From Variovorax sp. ZS18.2.2 (lineage in GTDB: Bacteria > Pseudomonadota > Gammaproteobacteria > Burkholderiales > Burkholderiaceae_C), in assembly GCF_024701975.1 (NCBI RefSeq), contig NZ_JANLNM010000001.1, forward strand, positions 1,860,001 through 1,924,000: 64,000 nucleotides of DNA, read 5' to 3'. Within the stretch, counting starts at the first letter, position 1, and each line of letters starts with the position of its first letter. The notes below the pieces were generated by a model. The model searched no databases and was not told the DNA's origin. It saw nothing but the letters and a program-made list of their open reading frames with translations. Both the position numbers and the translations under genes were made by a program. Of this stretch, positions 43,629 to 51,619 are shown in pieces.

Positions 43629-44701
43629 AAAACACCGAACACATGACCGCAACCATGGCCACTTCCCGAGCCGGGTGCCTGAAGCATCCTGCAGGCCTGG
43701 CGATTGCCGCGCTCGGCCTGCTGCTTGCAGGCACACCCGACGCGATGGCGGCATGCAGCCCCCACCCCGAATTCAAGACCACCAACCTCGCTCCCCTGCA
43801 GATGACAGTCGGACGCGTCTTCATCAGCCCGAACGACCCGGTGGGCACGATCTATCCATCCAACAGTCCGACCGACGGGTACATGTTCCCAGTCAATCCC
43901 CAAACCGATGTGCCGCCGTTCACTTGCCCAGGCGGTGGCTCGTTGCTCGGGAGGGTTCTCTCGGGAGGGACGCAAATTGACTCGGACAACTGGTTCACGA
44001 CCAACGTTGAGGGCATCGCGATCCAGCTCTCTCGCAATCGCGGTGGAGTTTTCATCTCCTACCCCCATACGATTCCCTTTCGTGGCCCGGAGTTCGACAC
44101 GGTGGGCTTCTTCCAAAGCGATCTGAAATTCGTCGTGAGGCTGAAGAAAATCGCACGGGTCACAGGAAGCGGCCGCTTGGCCGAGGGTATCTACAGCACC
44201 TACACGGGCGACGGATCCTCCACCTCGGTACTGACCACCCAGGTGCTCGGTGACGCAATCACCATCGTCACCCCGACCTGCACGGTCGATACAGGCAGCA
44301 AGACCGTCAACGTCCCGCTGGGCAAGCAGCCCAGGAGTTCGTTCAAGGGCATCAACAGCACCTCGCCGGCCACGCCTTTCAACATCCGGCTCAATTGCAA
44401 TGCTGGCGTGGGCAGTCCGTTGAATCAGGTGTATCTGCGCATGGACTCCAACAGCGCAGTGGCTGGAGTTCCTGGTTTGCTGAAACTGACACCCGGTGTG
44501 GGCAATGCAACAGGCGTCGGCATCCAGGTTCGTGACTGGAATGACGTGCTGGTGGAGTTCGGCGGGAGCGGTTCGTTCGCGGGAGTCTCCAAGGACGGTG
44601 TCTTCGATCTTCGCTACACCGCCCGCTACATCCAGACGGGCCCATCGGTCACAACGGGCAGCGCCAACAGCACGGCGACTTTCACGATCAACTACAAATA
44701 G
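43619..44701 (+). CDS. Fimbrial tip adhesin (two-domain)
   Basis: A 360-residue secreted protein (signal ending AMAAC). Residues up to about 220 form an unfamiliar binding domain with CSPHPEFKTTNLAPL and PPFTCPGGG; the C-terminal 140 residues are a pilin domain with TPTCTVDTGS and IRLNCNAGVG cysteines and the closing STATFTINYK. This two-part layout matches FimH-like adhesins. The ATG at 43619 is preceded by GAAGGAAAC and lies within the usher end. The ligand is unknown. Confidence 0.85.
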   Translation: MPVKNTEHMTATMATSRAGCLKHPAGLAIAALGLLLAGTPDAMAACSPHPEFKTTNLAPLQMTVGRVFISPNDPVGTIYPSNSPTDGYMFPVNPQTDVPPFTCPGGGSLLGRVLSGGTQIDSDNWFTTNVEGIAIQLSRNRGGVFISYPHTIPFRGPEFDTVGFFQSDLKFVVRLKKIARVTGSGRLAEGIYSTYTGDGSSTSVLTTQVLGDAITIVTPTCTVDTGSKTVNVPLGKQPRSSFKGINSTSPATPFNIRLNCNAGVGSPLNQVYLRMDSNSAVAGVPGLLKLTPGVGNATGVGIQVRDWNDVLVEFGGSGSFAGVSKDGVFDLRYTARYIQTGPSVTTGSANSTATFTINYK

Positions 44702-45927
44702 TGGAGCCGCCCACTCGCATGCAAAAGAAGGGAACAGACAAGGACCAGACGCCAGGCCCAAAGAGTCCGGCATTGGACATGCTGCCCTTCGTTCCTTTTG
44801 AGAATCCGAATATCTTTGACTAGCCCTATGCGAACTGGCTCCTATCTAGGCGAATTTTTCTCTGCAATCAAACAAGTTCTGACCCCCGATCTTTCGCGCA
44901 GCTCAGGCGTCTTGGTGCGCATTCCCCGCCGCAACTGGATGCATCTTTTTCCTTGGCTTCGCCTCTACTACTGCCCTCAAAGCAAAACAACAAGGCTCTA
45001 CTCCCGCGCCAAAGTCGATGTTGCGCGCGAGGGGTTTGCGATACGGCAGCCTGAGCGGTTTCGAAACCTCGCATCCAAAGCCTGCACGCAGCCTTCACTC
45101 GAAGAATCTTCGGCAGGCAAGGAAATTCCGACACCGCGCGAGAAGATCCTCTTCACCGAATCGAGAAATCCACATCTCGAAGGCCGACAAAATGCCTCGC
45201 CGCCAGAGCCATGGAAGCAGCGTCGTGCAATGCGACGTGCCCGCGCATCCTCGCTGCGCGGAAAGCGTCCGGGCCCCGACGGGAAAACCTATGTGAGCAC
45301 GGCACCAGGCACCGACGGCCAGATTCACGTGGTCGTTCGCGTTGAACTGGCTGGGCTTGCTCCCGGAATCAGCCTTCAACGCTCGATGACCAACGTCACG
45401 ACTTGAAGGCAAGAAGTGAAGAAGCGTCCGAATGTTGGAGTCCGCCGATCTCTGACCCTGGACTTCCATTGGCCACCGCCCCACCCGCTTTGTGAGCCGA
45501 AGGCCTCACGGTGCGGGTGAGTGCCGGGTGTTCTCCTTGCGCGGATCTGCCGCACATTGCGCCGCAGCTTCCGCGATCTGGTGGCCCCGATCGCGAGCGA
45601 GGTCGCGGCACCTTGCCGAAAGCGCTCCACGCGCAAACGTGTGCGAATCGTTAGCGGACAACACAGGAATTTCTTCGAGAAAGTCGCATTCTTGACATCT
45701 AGAGGGATGCGCCTGCATGTAGGAAATTAGATTTCATTCCGCCCATCGATGTTGGAGGAGGAACCCGGAGGCTGATGGAGGCCGCCGCGACGAGATGACG
45801 CGTTGAGACGCCGCCAGGCGTTCTTCATCGGACGTCGTCTCGCATGCAAATCAAATCATCGCCTCTCATTGATTTTTCAAAAAAATGAGGCAAAAGAATT
45901 CCCGAGAAATTTAAAGCATGGAAGCTC
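44702..45927. other. 1.2-kb stretch without a supported gene
   Basis: I find no convincing gene here. An open frame at 44828-45406 (+, 192 residues from MRTGSYLGEF) has no recognisable domain, a biased composition and no clear ribosome site. Base composition is lower in GC than the neighbours, and the last 150 bases are AT-rich with an imperfect hairpin GCCTCTCATT/AATGAGGC at 45861-45891, just before the response regulator. It may be a decayed gene region or a regulatory spacer between the fimbrial operon and its putative regulator. Confidence 0.6.
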
Positions 45928-46689
45928 ATGATTGCAAGGCCCTTCAGAAAATCAAACGCACCATCTGACAAGGAGCAGGTATTTCTCGTTGCTTTGGTGG
46001 ACAGCAATTTACCCAGAAGAAATTCTTTTCGTCAGCAATTGGATGTTTTGGGCTATGCATCGCTGGCGTTCGACTCTCCGCACGACCTGATCGTCGATCA
46101 ATTCGATCCCCTGGAATTTGGATGCATGATCATCGCGTCGCAGGACGAATTCATTCATTCGCAAATACAGGCTGCAATGGAGAAATATAAATCGCCGATG
46201 CTGCTGGTCACCGCCAAAGAAAATTTCCCGGCCCTGTCGGTATTGGAGAAATTTTTTTCCGAATCCAACAGAGTTGATGTAATTCATGAGTCTTGCACCA
46301 GGCACGAACTGAGTTGGCGGCTGCATTTTTTAAAGCACCAGGCAGTCGAGGCTTCTGCCAGTATTGGTTTTTTCAATTTTGGCAAATACAGCTTCGACCT
46401 GAAGAGGCGCACGGCCTGGGTAGGGGAGGAAAAAATCCACCTGAAGCCATTGGAGTTCGATCTTTCGCTCGAGTTTTTTCAGAATATCAATTCTGTATTG
46501 ACCAGAGAAAAACTCTACGCGCAATTTTGGGGAGAGTCACCTTGCTCCACAAAATCGAGAAAGCTTGACGTCTGCATTTCCAATGTGAGAAAAAAAATGC
46601 ACATTGATGCCGACAAGGGGCTCATCTTGAGGTCGATCTATGGACGAGGTTACGAATTAAATTCATTGGATTCCGAGGACGGAATTTAA
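45928..46689 (+). CDS. Atypical OmpR-like response regulator lacking phospho-site residues
   Basis: A 253-residue protein with a pseudo-receiver and a C-terminal winged helix (EKIHLKPLEFDLSLEFF, RKLDVCISNVRKKM, GLILRSIYGRGYEL). In the receiver, the end of the third strand reads CMIIASQDEF (66-75), so the phospho-aspartate position is not an Asp, the usual acidic pair is reduced to Asp25 in ALVDSN, and the conserved lysine is replaced in VIHESCTRHEL. It has no kinase nearby and a lower GC content than its neighbours. It is probably a phosphorylation-independent regulator, and its position after the fimbrial operon suggests those genes as targets. Confidence 0.85.
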   Translation: MIARPFRKSNAPSDKEQVFLVALVDSNLPRRNSFRQQLDVLGYASLAFDSPHDLIVDQFDPLEFGCMIIASQDEFIHSQIQAAMEKYKSPMLLVTAKENFPALSVLEKFFSESNRVDVIHESCTRHELSWRLHFLKHQAVEASASIGFFNFGKYSFDLKRRTAWVGEEKIHLKPLEFDLSLEFFQNINSVLTREKLYAQFWGESPCSTKSRKLDVCISNVRKKMHIDADKGLILRSIYGRGYELNSLDSEDGI

Positions 46690-46729
46690 ATAAATCACGT
46701 CGCAGGATGAACCTCACGCGCAATAAGCG

Positions 46730-47467
46730 TCAGGCGCCACACTCCGCTTCGACCGCGTAGCGCTTCAGTGCATCAAGGTCTCGTATCGCAATGGTTTTGT
46801 ATTCCAGGCTGATCGCGCCGGAGGCCGCAATGGCCTTGAGGACTCTGTGTACAGCCTGACGATTGGCCTGCAGCATCGTGGCCAAAGTTGCCTGTGATAC
46901 CTGCAGGCGAATTGCAGACTCGCCTCTGGCACAGGTTCCATAGAGTGCAGCCAGCCTCTCGATGGTGGCTGCGGCACGTTGCTGCAGCGAACCTGCGATC
47001 TGTGTGCTCACTATGCTCACTTGAATTGCGCTTTGGTGCGTCATCATGAGCACCATTTCTTTCCAGAGTGCCGGCTCGCGGTCCATCAATTCCACAATCA
47101 AGGACGTTGGCATATGAATTGCCATGACGGCAGAATGCGCCGCGAGGGCAAGTACAGTATGGCTGGTTCCACCAAATATCTGGGCAATTCCCACAAAGAC
47201 TCCGCAACCCATCATCATCATGTTGAATTGCTCTCCATCCCGAGATATATGGGAGACCATGACCTCTCCCGAAATAACGAGAAAACTCTCCCCTGCCGCG
47301 CACAAATCGGTTGATAAGACAAAGCCGGCGGCATGCCGGCCTATTTGCGAGAAAGCCAGCAGTCGATTCATGGCCTCGCGAGACCACGGCGAAAAGGCCC
47401 GATTCATCCGCAGAAAGTTCTCCATCAGAACAAGATCGCCAGGGGTGTTTTTTATTTTTTCGGTCAT
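46730..47467 (-). CDS. Crp/Fnr-family regulator, second of a coupled pair
   Basis: A 245-residue protein with a cyclic-nucleotide-binding-like fold (HAAGFVLSTDLCAAGESFLVI region about 45-65, AIHMPTSLIVELMDREPALW) and a helix-turn-helix VSQATLATMLQANRQAVHRV near 190-210. The phosphate-binding cassette motif typical of cAMP binders is not clear, and the four-cysteine Fnr cluster is absent, so the effector is unknown. Its ATG overlaps the stop of the upstream paralogue by 4 bases. Confidence 0.85.
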   Translation of the reverse strand: MTEKIKNTPGDLVLMENFLRMNRAFSPWSREAMNRLLAFSQIGRHAAGFVLSTDLCAAGESFLVISGEVMVSHISRDGEQFNMMMMGCGVFVGIAQIFGGTSHTVLALAAHSAVMAIHMPTSLIVELMDREPALWKEMVLMMTHQSAIQVSIVSTQIAGSLQQRAAATIERLAALYGTCARGESAIRLQVSQATLATMLQANRQAVHRVLKAIAASGAISLEYKTIAIRDLDALKRYAVEAECGA

Positions 47468-48210
47468 ACCACTTCTTTTCTGCCGGATGAAGGATATGGA
47501 TGGGCCATTTTTTTCAGTGCGGATTCATCCAGGATCACGACCGCATTGAGCCTCAGCTTGATGACGCCAATGGCCTCCCAGGAAGTCAATTCCTTGTTGA
47601 TGGATTGGCGGCTGACGCGCAACAGGCCTGCCAAATCCTTTTGCGTCAATCGCAAGTGAATGGCACTTTCCTTGTTGGCCTGAATGCCATGAAGAGCGGC
47701 AAGTTGTCTGATGGTGCTGGCGAGCCGCCATCTGAGCCCTCCGACGATCTGGCCGAGCACCATGTCTATCTGCTCACGCTCTTGCTGCATCAGCATGCGC
47801 CCCATGTCTTTCCATCGCATGGGGTCGCCGTCCAGCAGGCCGAAGAGCGAGTCGCCCGCCATGTGAATGGCAACGACGTCATCGTTCGCAACGTACTCAC
47901 GGCGGCTCTCTTCGATGGAAAGCATGCTGGAAAAGCCGAGGATCTGGCGCGGTCCACGAAGCGCCCAGCGCAACCGGATGCCGTTGGGCGAGGTCTCGAA
48001 CTGCATGACATGCCCCGTCACGATGACAAGGATTTCGGGCGCCTTCGCCAACGCCGACAACGAATCCCCGCGCCGATGCCAGCACAACCTGGAGGACGCC
48101 AGGAGCAAGCTCATGCTTGTGGACGACCACGACGAAAAGCCCTGCATTTTTCCCAGCGTGAGCGCCATCAGGTCTTTGTCGCTCGGGGTGGAACTGCTGG
48201 TGGTAGCCAC
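47464..48210 (-). CDS. Crp/Fnr-family regulator, first of a coupled pair
   Basis: A 248-residue paralogue of the downstream regulator, with beta-roll text EILVIVTGHVMQFETSPNG and the helix-turn-helix LTQKDLAGLLRVSRQSINKEL. Start set at the GTG ending at 48210, giving a length equal to its partner, with AAGAGAG as ribosome site; an in-frame ATG ends at 48291 but has no clear site. It is diverged from its neighbour in the effector domain, so the two may respond to different signals or form a heterodimer. Confidence 0.8.
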   Translation of the reverse strand: MATTSSSTPSDKDLMALTLGKMQGFSSWSSTSMSLLLASSRLCWHRRGDSLSALAKAPEILVIVTGHVMQFETSPNGIRLRWALRGPRQILGFSSMLSIEESRREYVANDDVVAIHMAGDSLFGLLDGDPMRWKDMGRMLMQQEREQIDMVLGQIVGGLRWRLASTIRQLAALHGIQANKESAIHLRLTQKDLAGLLRVSRQSINKELTSWEAIGVIKLRLNAVVILDESALKKMAHPYPSSGRKEVV

Positions 48211-48357
48211 TCGATTTCTCTCTTCTTTGCAGGGCGCAACCGTGCTGTTCTTCGCGTCAACTGTGATTTTGGGGCGCTGGGCATGGCGCATGCGCCTGGC
48301 GCAGATCGGCCGGTGACCCAGCGATTCGAATTTTTTCGTGGCGGCAAGGATCCGCGC

Positions 48358-48522
48358 CTACGAATTGTCCAACAGGGCATTGAACAACCCCTCGCGCGGA
48401 CCTGGCATCCATCGCCGCGCCTCCTGTGGCCGCCGCGCATCGCAGACCCAGTGCGTCACCGCACCGAAAGGCACCACCGAGACCAGCGCGCGCTGGCCCC
48501 ACTTGAGTCCGCCGGCGCCCGC
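48358..48522 (-). pseudogene. Possible gene remnant after the CoA-transferase gene
   Basis: On the minus strand, in frame after the stop of the CoA-transferase, an open stretch reads LKWGQRALVSVVPFGAV and THWVCDARRPQEARRW and ends with LLDNS and TAG at 48358-48360. It has protein-like composition and recalls the C-terminal end of small DUF3817-type membrane proteins, but has no start codon. It could be a remnant; similarity is by eye only. The rest of 48211-48357 shows nothing I can support. Confidence 0.25.
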
Positions 48523-49818
48523 TTACAACAACCTCGATCGCCTGGCCTGCTCCGTCAGCTCCGCCCGGAAATCCGGGTGCGCGATCGCAATCAGTTCCTG
48601 CGCCCGCTGCTTCGCCGACTTGCCGCGCAACTGCGCCACGCCGTATTCGGTGACCACGTAATTGATGTCGTTCTTGCTCGTGCTCACATGCGTGCCGGGC
48701 GAGAGCGAGGGCACGATGCGCGAGATGGTGTCGCCCTTGGCCGTCGAAGGCAGCACGATGAAGGCCTTGCCGCCGCGCGAGCGGTTGGCCGCGCGCACGA
48801 AGTCCGACTGCCCGCCCGTGCCCGAGTACGGCGCATGCCCGAGGCTCTCGGAGCCGCACTGGCCCAGCAGGTCGATCTGCATCGTGGCGTTGATCGCGAT
48901 GAGGTTGTCGTTGAGCCCGGCCAGCGCCGGGTCGTTGGTGAAGTTCACCGGATGCATCTCCAGCGACGGATTGCGGTCCATGAAGCGGTACAGCTTGCCC
49001 GACCCCAGCGCAAAGGTGGCGATGGTCTTGCCCGGCAGGTAGTTCTTGCGGCGGTTGGTCACAGCCCCGCTCTCGATCAGCTTCAGGATGCCGTCGCCGA
49101 TCATCTCGGTGTGAATGCCCAGGTCATGCTTGTGCGTGAGCTGCATCACCACCGCATCGGGAATGCCGCCATAGCCGATCTGCAGCGTCGAGCCGTCGTC
49201 GATCAGGTCGGCCACATGCTTGCCGATGGCCTCCTGCACCGGGCCGATCTTCGGCAGGCCGACTTCCATGACCGGCGCATCGCTTTCGACGAACGCCGCC
49301 ACCTGCGAGATGTGCACATGGCAGTTGCCGTGGGCGAAGGGCACGTTCGGGTTCACCTCGAGCACGACCGCACGCGCCTTGGCGATGGCGGCCATCGTGT
49401 AGTCGGCGCCCAGGCTCACGGCGAAGTAGCCGTGCGCGTCCATCGGCGAGGCCATGCTGAAGACCACCTCGGCGGGAATCTGGCCGCGCTCGATCTGCAC
49501 GGGAATCTCAGAGAAGTAGTTGGGGATGAAATCGATCCACCCCTCCTGCCCACCCGCGCGCGTGGCGCCACCGAAGAACAGCGCGACGTGACGCACATGG
49601 TCCACGGTCTCGGGGTCGATGTAGGCGTACTTGCGCATCGCGAGGATCTGCGCAACCTTGACGTCGCGGAAGTCGCGGCGCTGCTCCGACAAGGCCGTGA
49701 GCAACGACGGCGGCTCGCCGACGCCGGTCGGCACGATGATGAGGTCGCCGTTGCGCACCAGGCGCACGGCATCGGCGGCGGAAACGCGCTTCTGCGCGTA
49801 CAGGTCCTGGACGGTCAT
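48523..49818 (-). CDS. Acetyl-CoA hydrolase/transferase family protein
   Basis: A 431-residue enzyme of the family containing 4-hydroxybutyrate and propionyl-CoA transferases. Motifs are NGDLIIVPTGVGEPPSLLTA, IGYGGIPDAVVMQL, QIDLLGQCGSESLGHAPYSG (read in outline), GTGGQSDFVRAA and NYVVTEYGVAQLRGKSAKQR. It moves CoA between acyl groups or hydrolyses acetyl-CoA. The start at 49818 follows the family pattern; a ribosome site AAGAGAAAGAG precedes it. It probably shares a transcript with the aldolase upstream, 16 bases away. Confidence 0.9.
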   Translation of the reverse strand: MTVQDLYAQKRVSAADAVRLVRNGDLIIVPTGVGEPPSLLTALSEQRRDFRDVKVAQILAMRKYAYIDPETVDHVRHVALFFGGATRAGGQEGWIDFIPNYFSEIPVQIERGQIPAEVVFSMASPMDAHGYFAVSLGADYTMAAIAKARAVVLEVNPNVPFAHGNCHVHISQVAAFVESDAPVMEVGLPKIGPVQEAIGKHVADLIDDGSTLQIGYGGIPDAVVMQLTHKHDLGIHTEMIGDGILKLIESGAVTNRRKNYLPGKTIATFALGSGKLYRFMDRNPSLEMHPVNFTNDPALAGLNDNLIAINATMQIDLLGQCGSESLGHAPYSGTGGQSDFVRAANRSRGGKAFIVLPSTAKGDTISRIVPSLSPGTHVSTSKNDINYVVTEYGVAQLRGKSAKQRAQELIAIAHPDFRAELTEQARRSRLL

Positions 49819-49834
49819 TCGCTCTTTCTCTTCT

Positions 49835-50860
49835 CTATCGCGGCGCGTCGGCCTGTGCGTCGTAGCTGCCGCCGCGCGCGGCCTTGTTGCAGTTCGTGCG
49901 GAACACGAGCGCCTGCTGCGCCTCTGCGACATTGGCGGCCTGGCCCTTCCAGAGATCGAGCGCCGGCTGCTGCACCGCGCGCGAGAACGAAAAGGTCAGC
50001 GCCCAGGGCATGCGCGACTTGAACTTCACGTTCATTGCGTTGAGCCGCGCGGACGCCAGTTGCGCCGATTGCCCACCCGAGAGGAACGCCACGCCGGGCA
50101 CCACGGCAGGCACCGTGCGCAAGAGGCAAGCCACCGTCGCATCGGCCACCGCTTCGACGCTGTCCTGCGTCTGGCTGCCCTGCCCCGGCAGCACCATGTT
50201 CGGCTTGAGCAGCATGCCTTCGAGCAACACGCCCTGTGCGTTCAGTTGAACGAACACCTCGCGCAGAACTTCTTCGGTCACTTCCGCGCACCGCGCCAGC
50301 GAATGGCCGCCATCCATCAGCACCTCGGGCTCGACGATCGGCACCACGCCGGCCTCCTGGCACAGCGCCGCATAGCGTGCGAGCGCATGGGCGTTGACGT
50401 CGATACAGGCCCGCGTAGGCAGGCCATCGCCGATGGCGATCACCCCGCGCCACTTCGCGAAGCGGGCGCCCATGCCGACATACTCGGCCAGCCGCTCGCG
50501 CAGGCCATCGAGCCCTTCGGTGACCGTCTCGCCGGGATGGCCGGCCAGCGCCTTCGCGCCCATGTCGACCTTGATGCCGGGGATGATTCCCGCGTCGGCC
50601 AGTGCCTTGGCGAAGGGCTTTCCGGCGTTGGTTGTCTGGCGGATGGTTTCGTCGAAGAGGATCGCGCCGCTGATGCTGTCGCCCAGGCCGGGCGCGGTGA
50701 CGATCAGCTCGCGCCAGTCGCGCCGCGCGCTCTCGGTCTGCGGGATGTTCAGCGCGGCGAAGCGCTTGTTGCAGGTGGCGTTGCTCTCGTCCATCGCGAG
50801 CAGGCCCTTGTCGCCGGCGACCAGCGCCTGTGCGGTATCGATCAGTGTCTGTGCAGTCAT
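49835..50860 (-). CDS. Class I fructose-bisphosphate aldolase
   Basis: A 341-residue class I aldolase with LVAGDKGLLAMDESNATCNK, SISGAILFDETI, and the Schiff-base lysine Lys219 in EGMLLKPNMVLPG, plus GVAFLSGGQSAQLASARLNA. It cleaves fructose-1,6-bisphosphate to triose phosphates by a lysine imine, without a metal. Class I enzymes of this size are scattered in bacteria, where class II is more common. It lies 16 bases before the CoA-transferase gene. Confidence 0.93.
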   Translation of the reverse strand: MTAQTLIDTAQALVAGDKGLLAMDESNATCNKRFAALNIPQTESARRDWRELIVTAPGLGDSISGAILFDETIRQTTNAGKPFAKALADAGIIPGIKVDMGAKALAGHPGETVTEGLDGLRERLAEYVGMGARFAKWRGVIAIGDGLPTRACIDVNAHALARYAALCQEAGVVPIVEPEVLMDGGHSLARCAEVTEEVLREVFVQLNAQGVLLEGMLLKPNMVLPGQGSQTQDSVEAVADATVACLLRTVPAVVPGVAFLSGGQSAQLASARLNAMNVKFKSRMPWALTFSFSRAVQQPALDLWKGQAANVAEAQQALVFRTNCNKAARGGSYDAQADAPR

Positions 50861-51028
50861 TGGGGCACCTTTCTGGCGGGCATCCTACGCCCCACGGAGG
50901 ACGCGTGTACCAACGCTACCTGATCGCCAGCCGACTTGGCATGCCTGCCAATGCGGCGCCCCGGGTCTTTGCCAAACGGACACCGGTGCGCAGTAACCTC
51001 CGCGAGCCGGGACGGAAAGGAAACCAGG

Positions 51029-51589
51029 ATGAACAGCGGGTCTCACAACGCGTCACTCAAACGCCATGCGCACCGTGCCAACGGATCGGCCCTTCTGCGC
51101 GGCCTGGCGCTTGCCGTCGCCGTGTCCGGCGCGGCCCCGGCGTTCGCGGAGTTGGGCGGAGCCCCCACCCTCGGGCTTACCCAGCGGGTTGCCGCCGAAT
51201 CGCGCAAGGCTGCCGCTCCGACGGCCGGCAACGCGGTGACGGAAACCTCGACCGGCTGGAGCACCCGCGAAGTCACGCTGCCCGATGGCCTGGTCGAACG
51301 CGAATACCTGGGCGCCGATGGCACCGTGTTCGCGGTGGCGTGGCGCGGCCCGCACCGTCCGGAACTGTCGGTGCTGCTGGGTACGCCATACGCCACGCAA
51401 ATGTCCCGCGACGCCCGTGCGCTGCGCCGGCAAGGCAGGGGCGCTCACGGCAGCACCTCGCAAATGGGCGAGACATTCGCTGTGCAGGCCAGCACGCACC
51501 AGCGCTCCTCGGTGGGCGTTGCCTGGCTGCCCCGGATGCTGCCCCCCGGCACCGACCCGAGCGCGCTGTCCATCGCGCCGGGCTCCTGA
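51029..51589 (+). CDS. DUF2844 secreted protein
   Basis: A 186-residue protein with a signal peptide (ALALAVAVSGAAPAFAEL, cut after AFA). Mature features are TLPDGLVEREYLGADGTVFA, VAWRGPHRPEL and SVGVAWLPRMLPPGTDP, matching DUF2844. The function is unknown. Genes of this family commonly stand directly before a DUF3443 gene, as here, 30 bases upstream, which suggests a joint role in the envelope. AAGGAAACCAGG precedes the ATG. Confidence 0.85.
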   Translation: MNSGSHNASLKRHAHRANGSALLRGLALAVAVSGAAPAFAELGGAPTLGLTQRVAAESRKAAAPTAGNAVTETSTGWSTREVTLPDGLVEREYLGADGTVFAVAWRGPHRPELSVLLGTPYATQMSRDARALRRQGRGAHGSTSQMGETFAVQASTHQRSSVGVAWLPRMLPPGTDPSALSIAPGS

Positions 51590-51619
51590 CACGACGACGC
51601 TTTTCTTCTGCGACACCCC

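Noticed and set aside
40872..43754. A 960-codon open frame antisense to the usher
   Set aside because: The usher is complete and in an operon; the antisense frame has no recognisable domain.
44828..45406. Possible 192-residue gene in the spacer after the fimbrial operon
   Set aside because: No domain, no clear ribosome site, and biased composition. Kept only as a description of the spacer.
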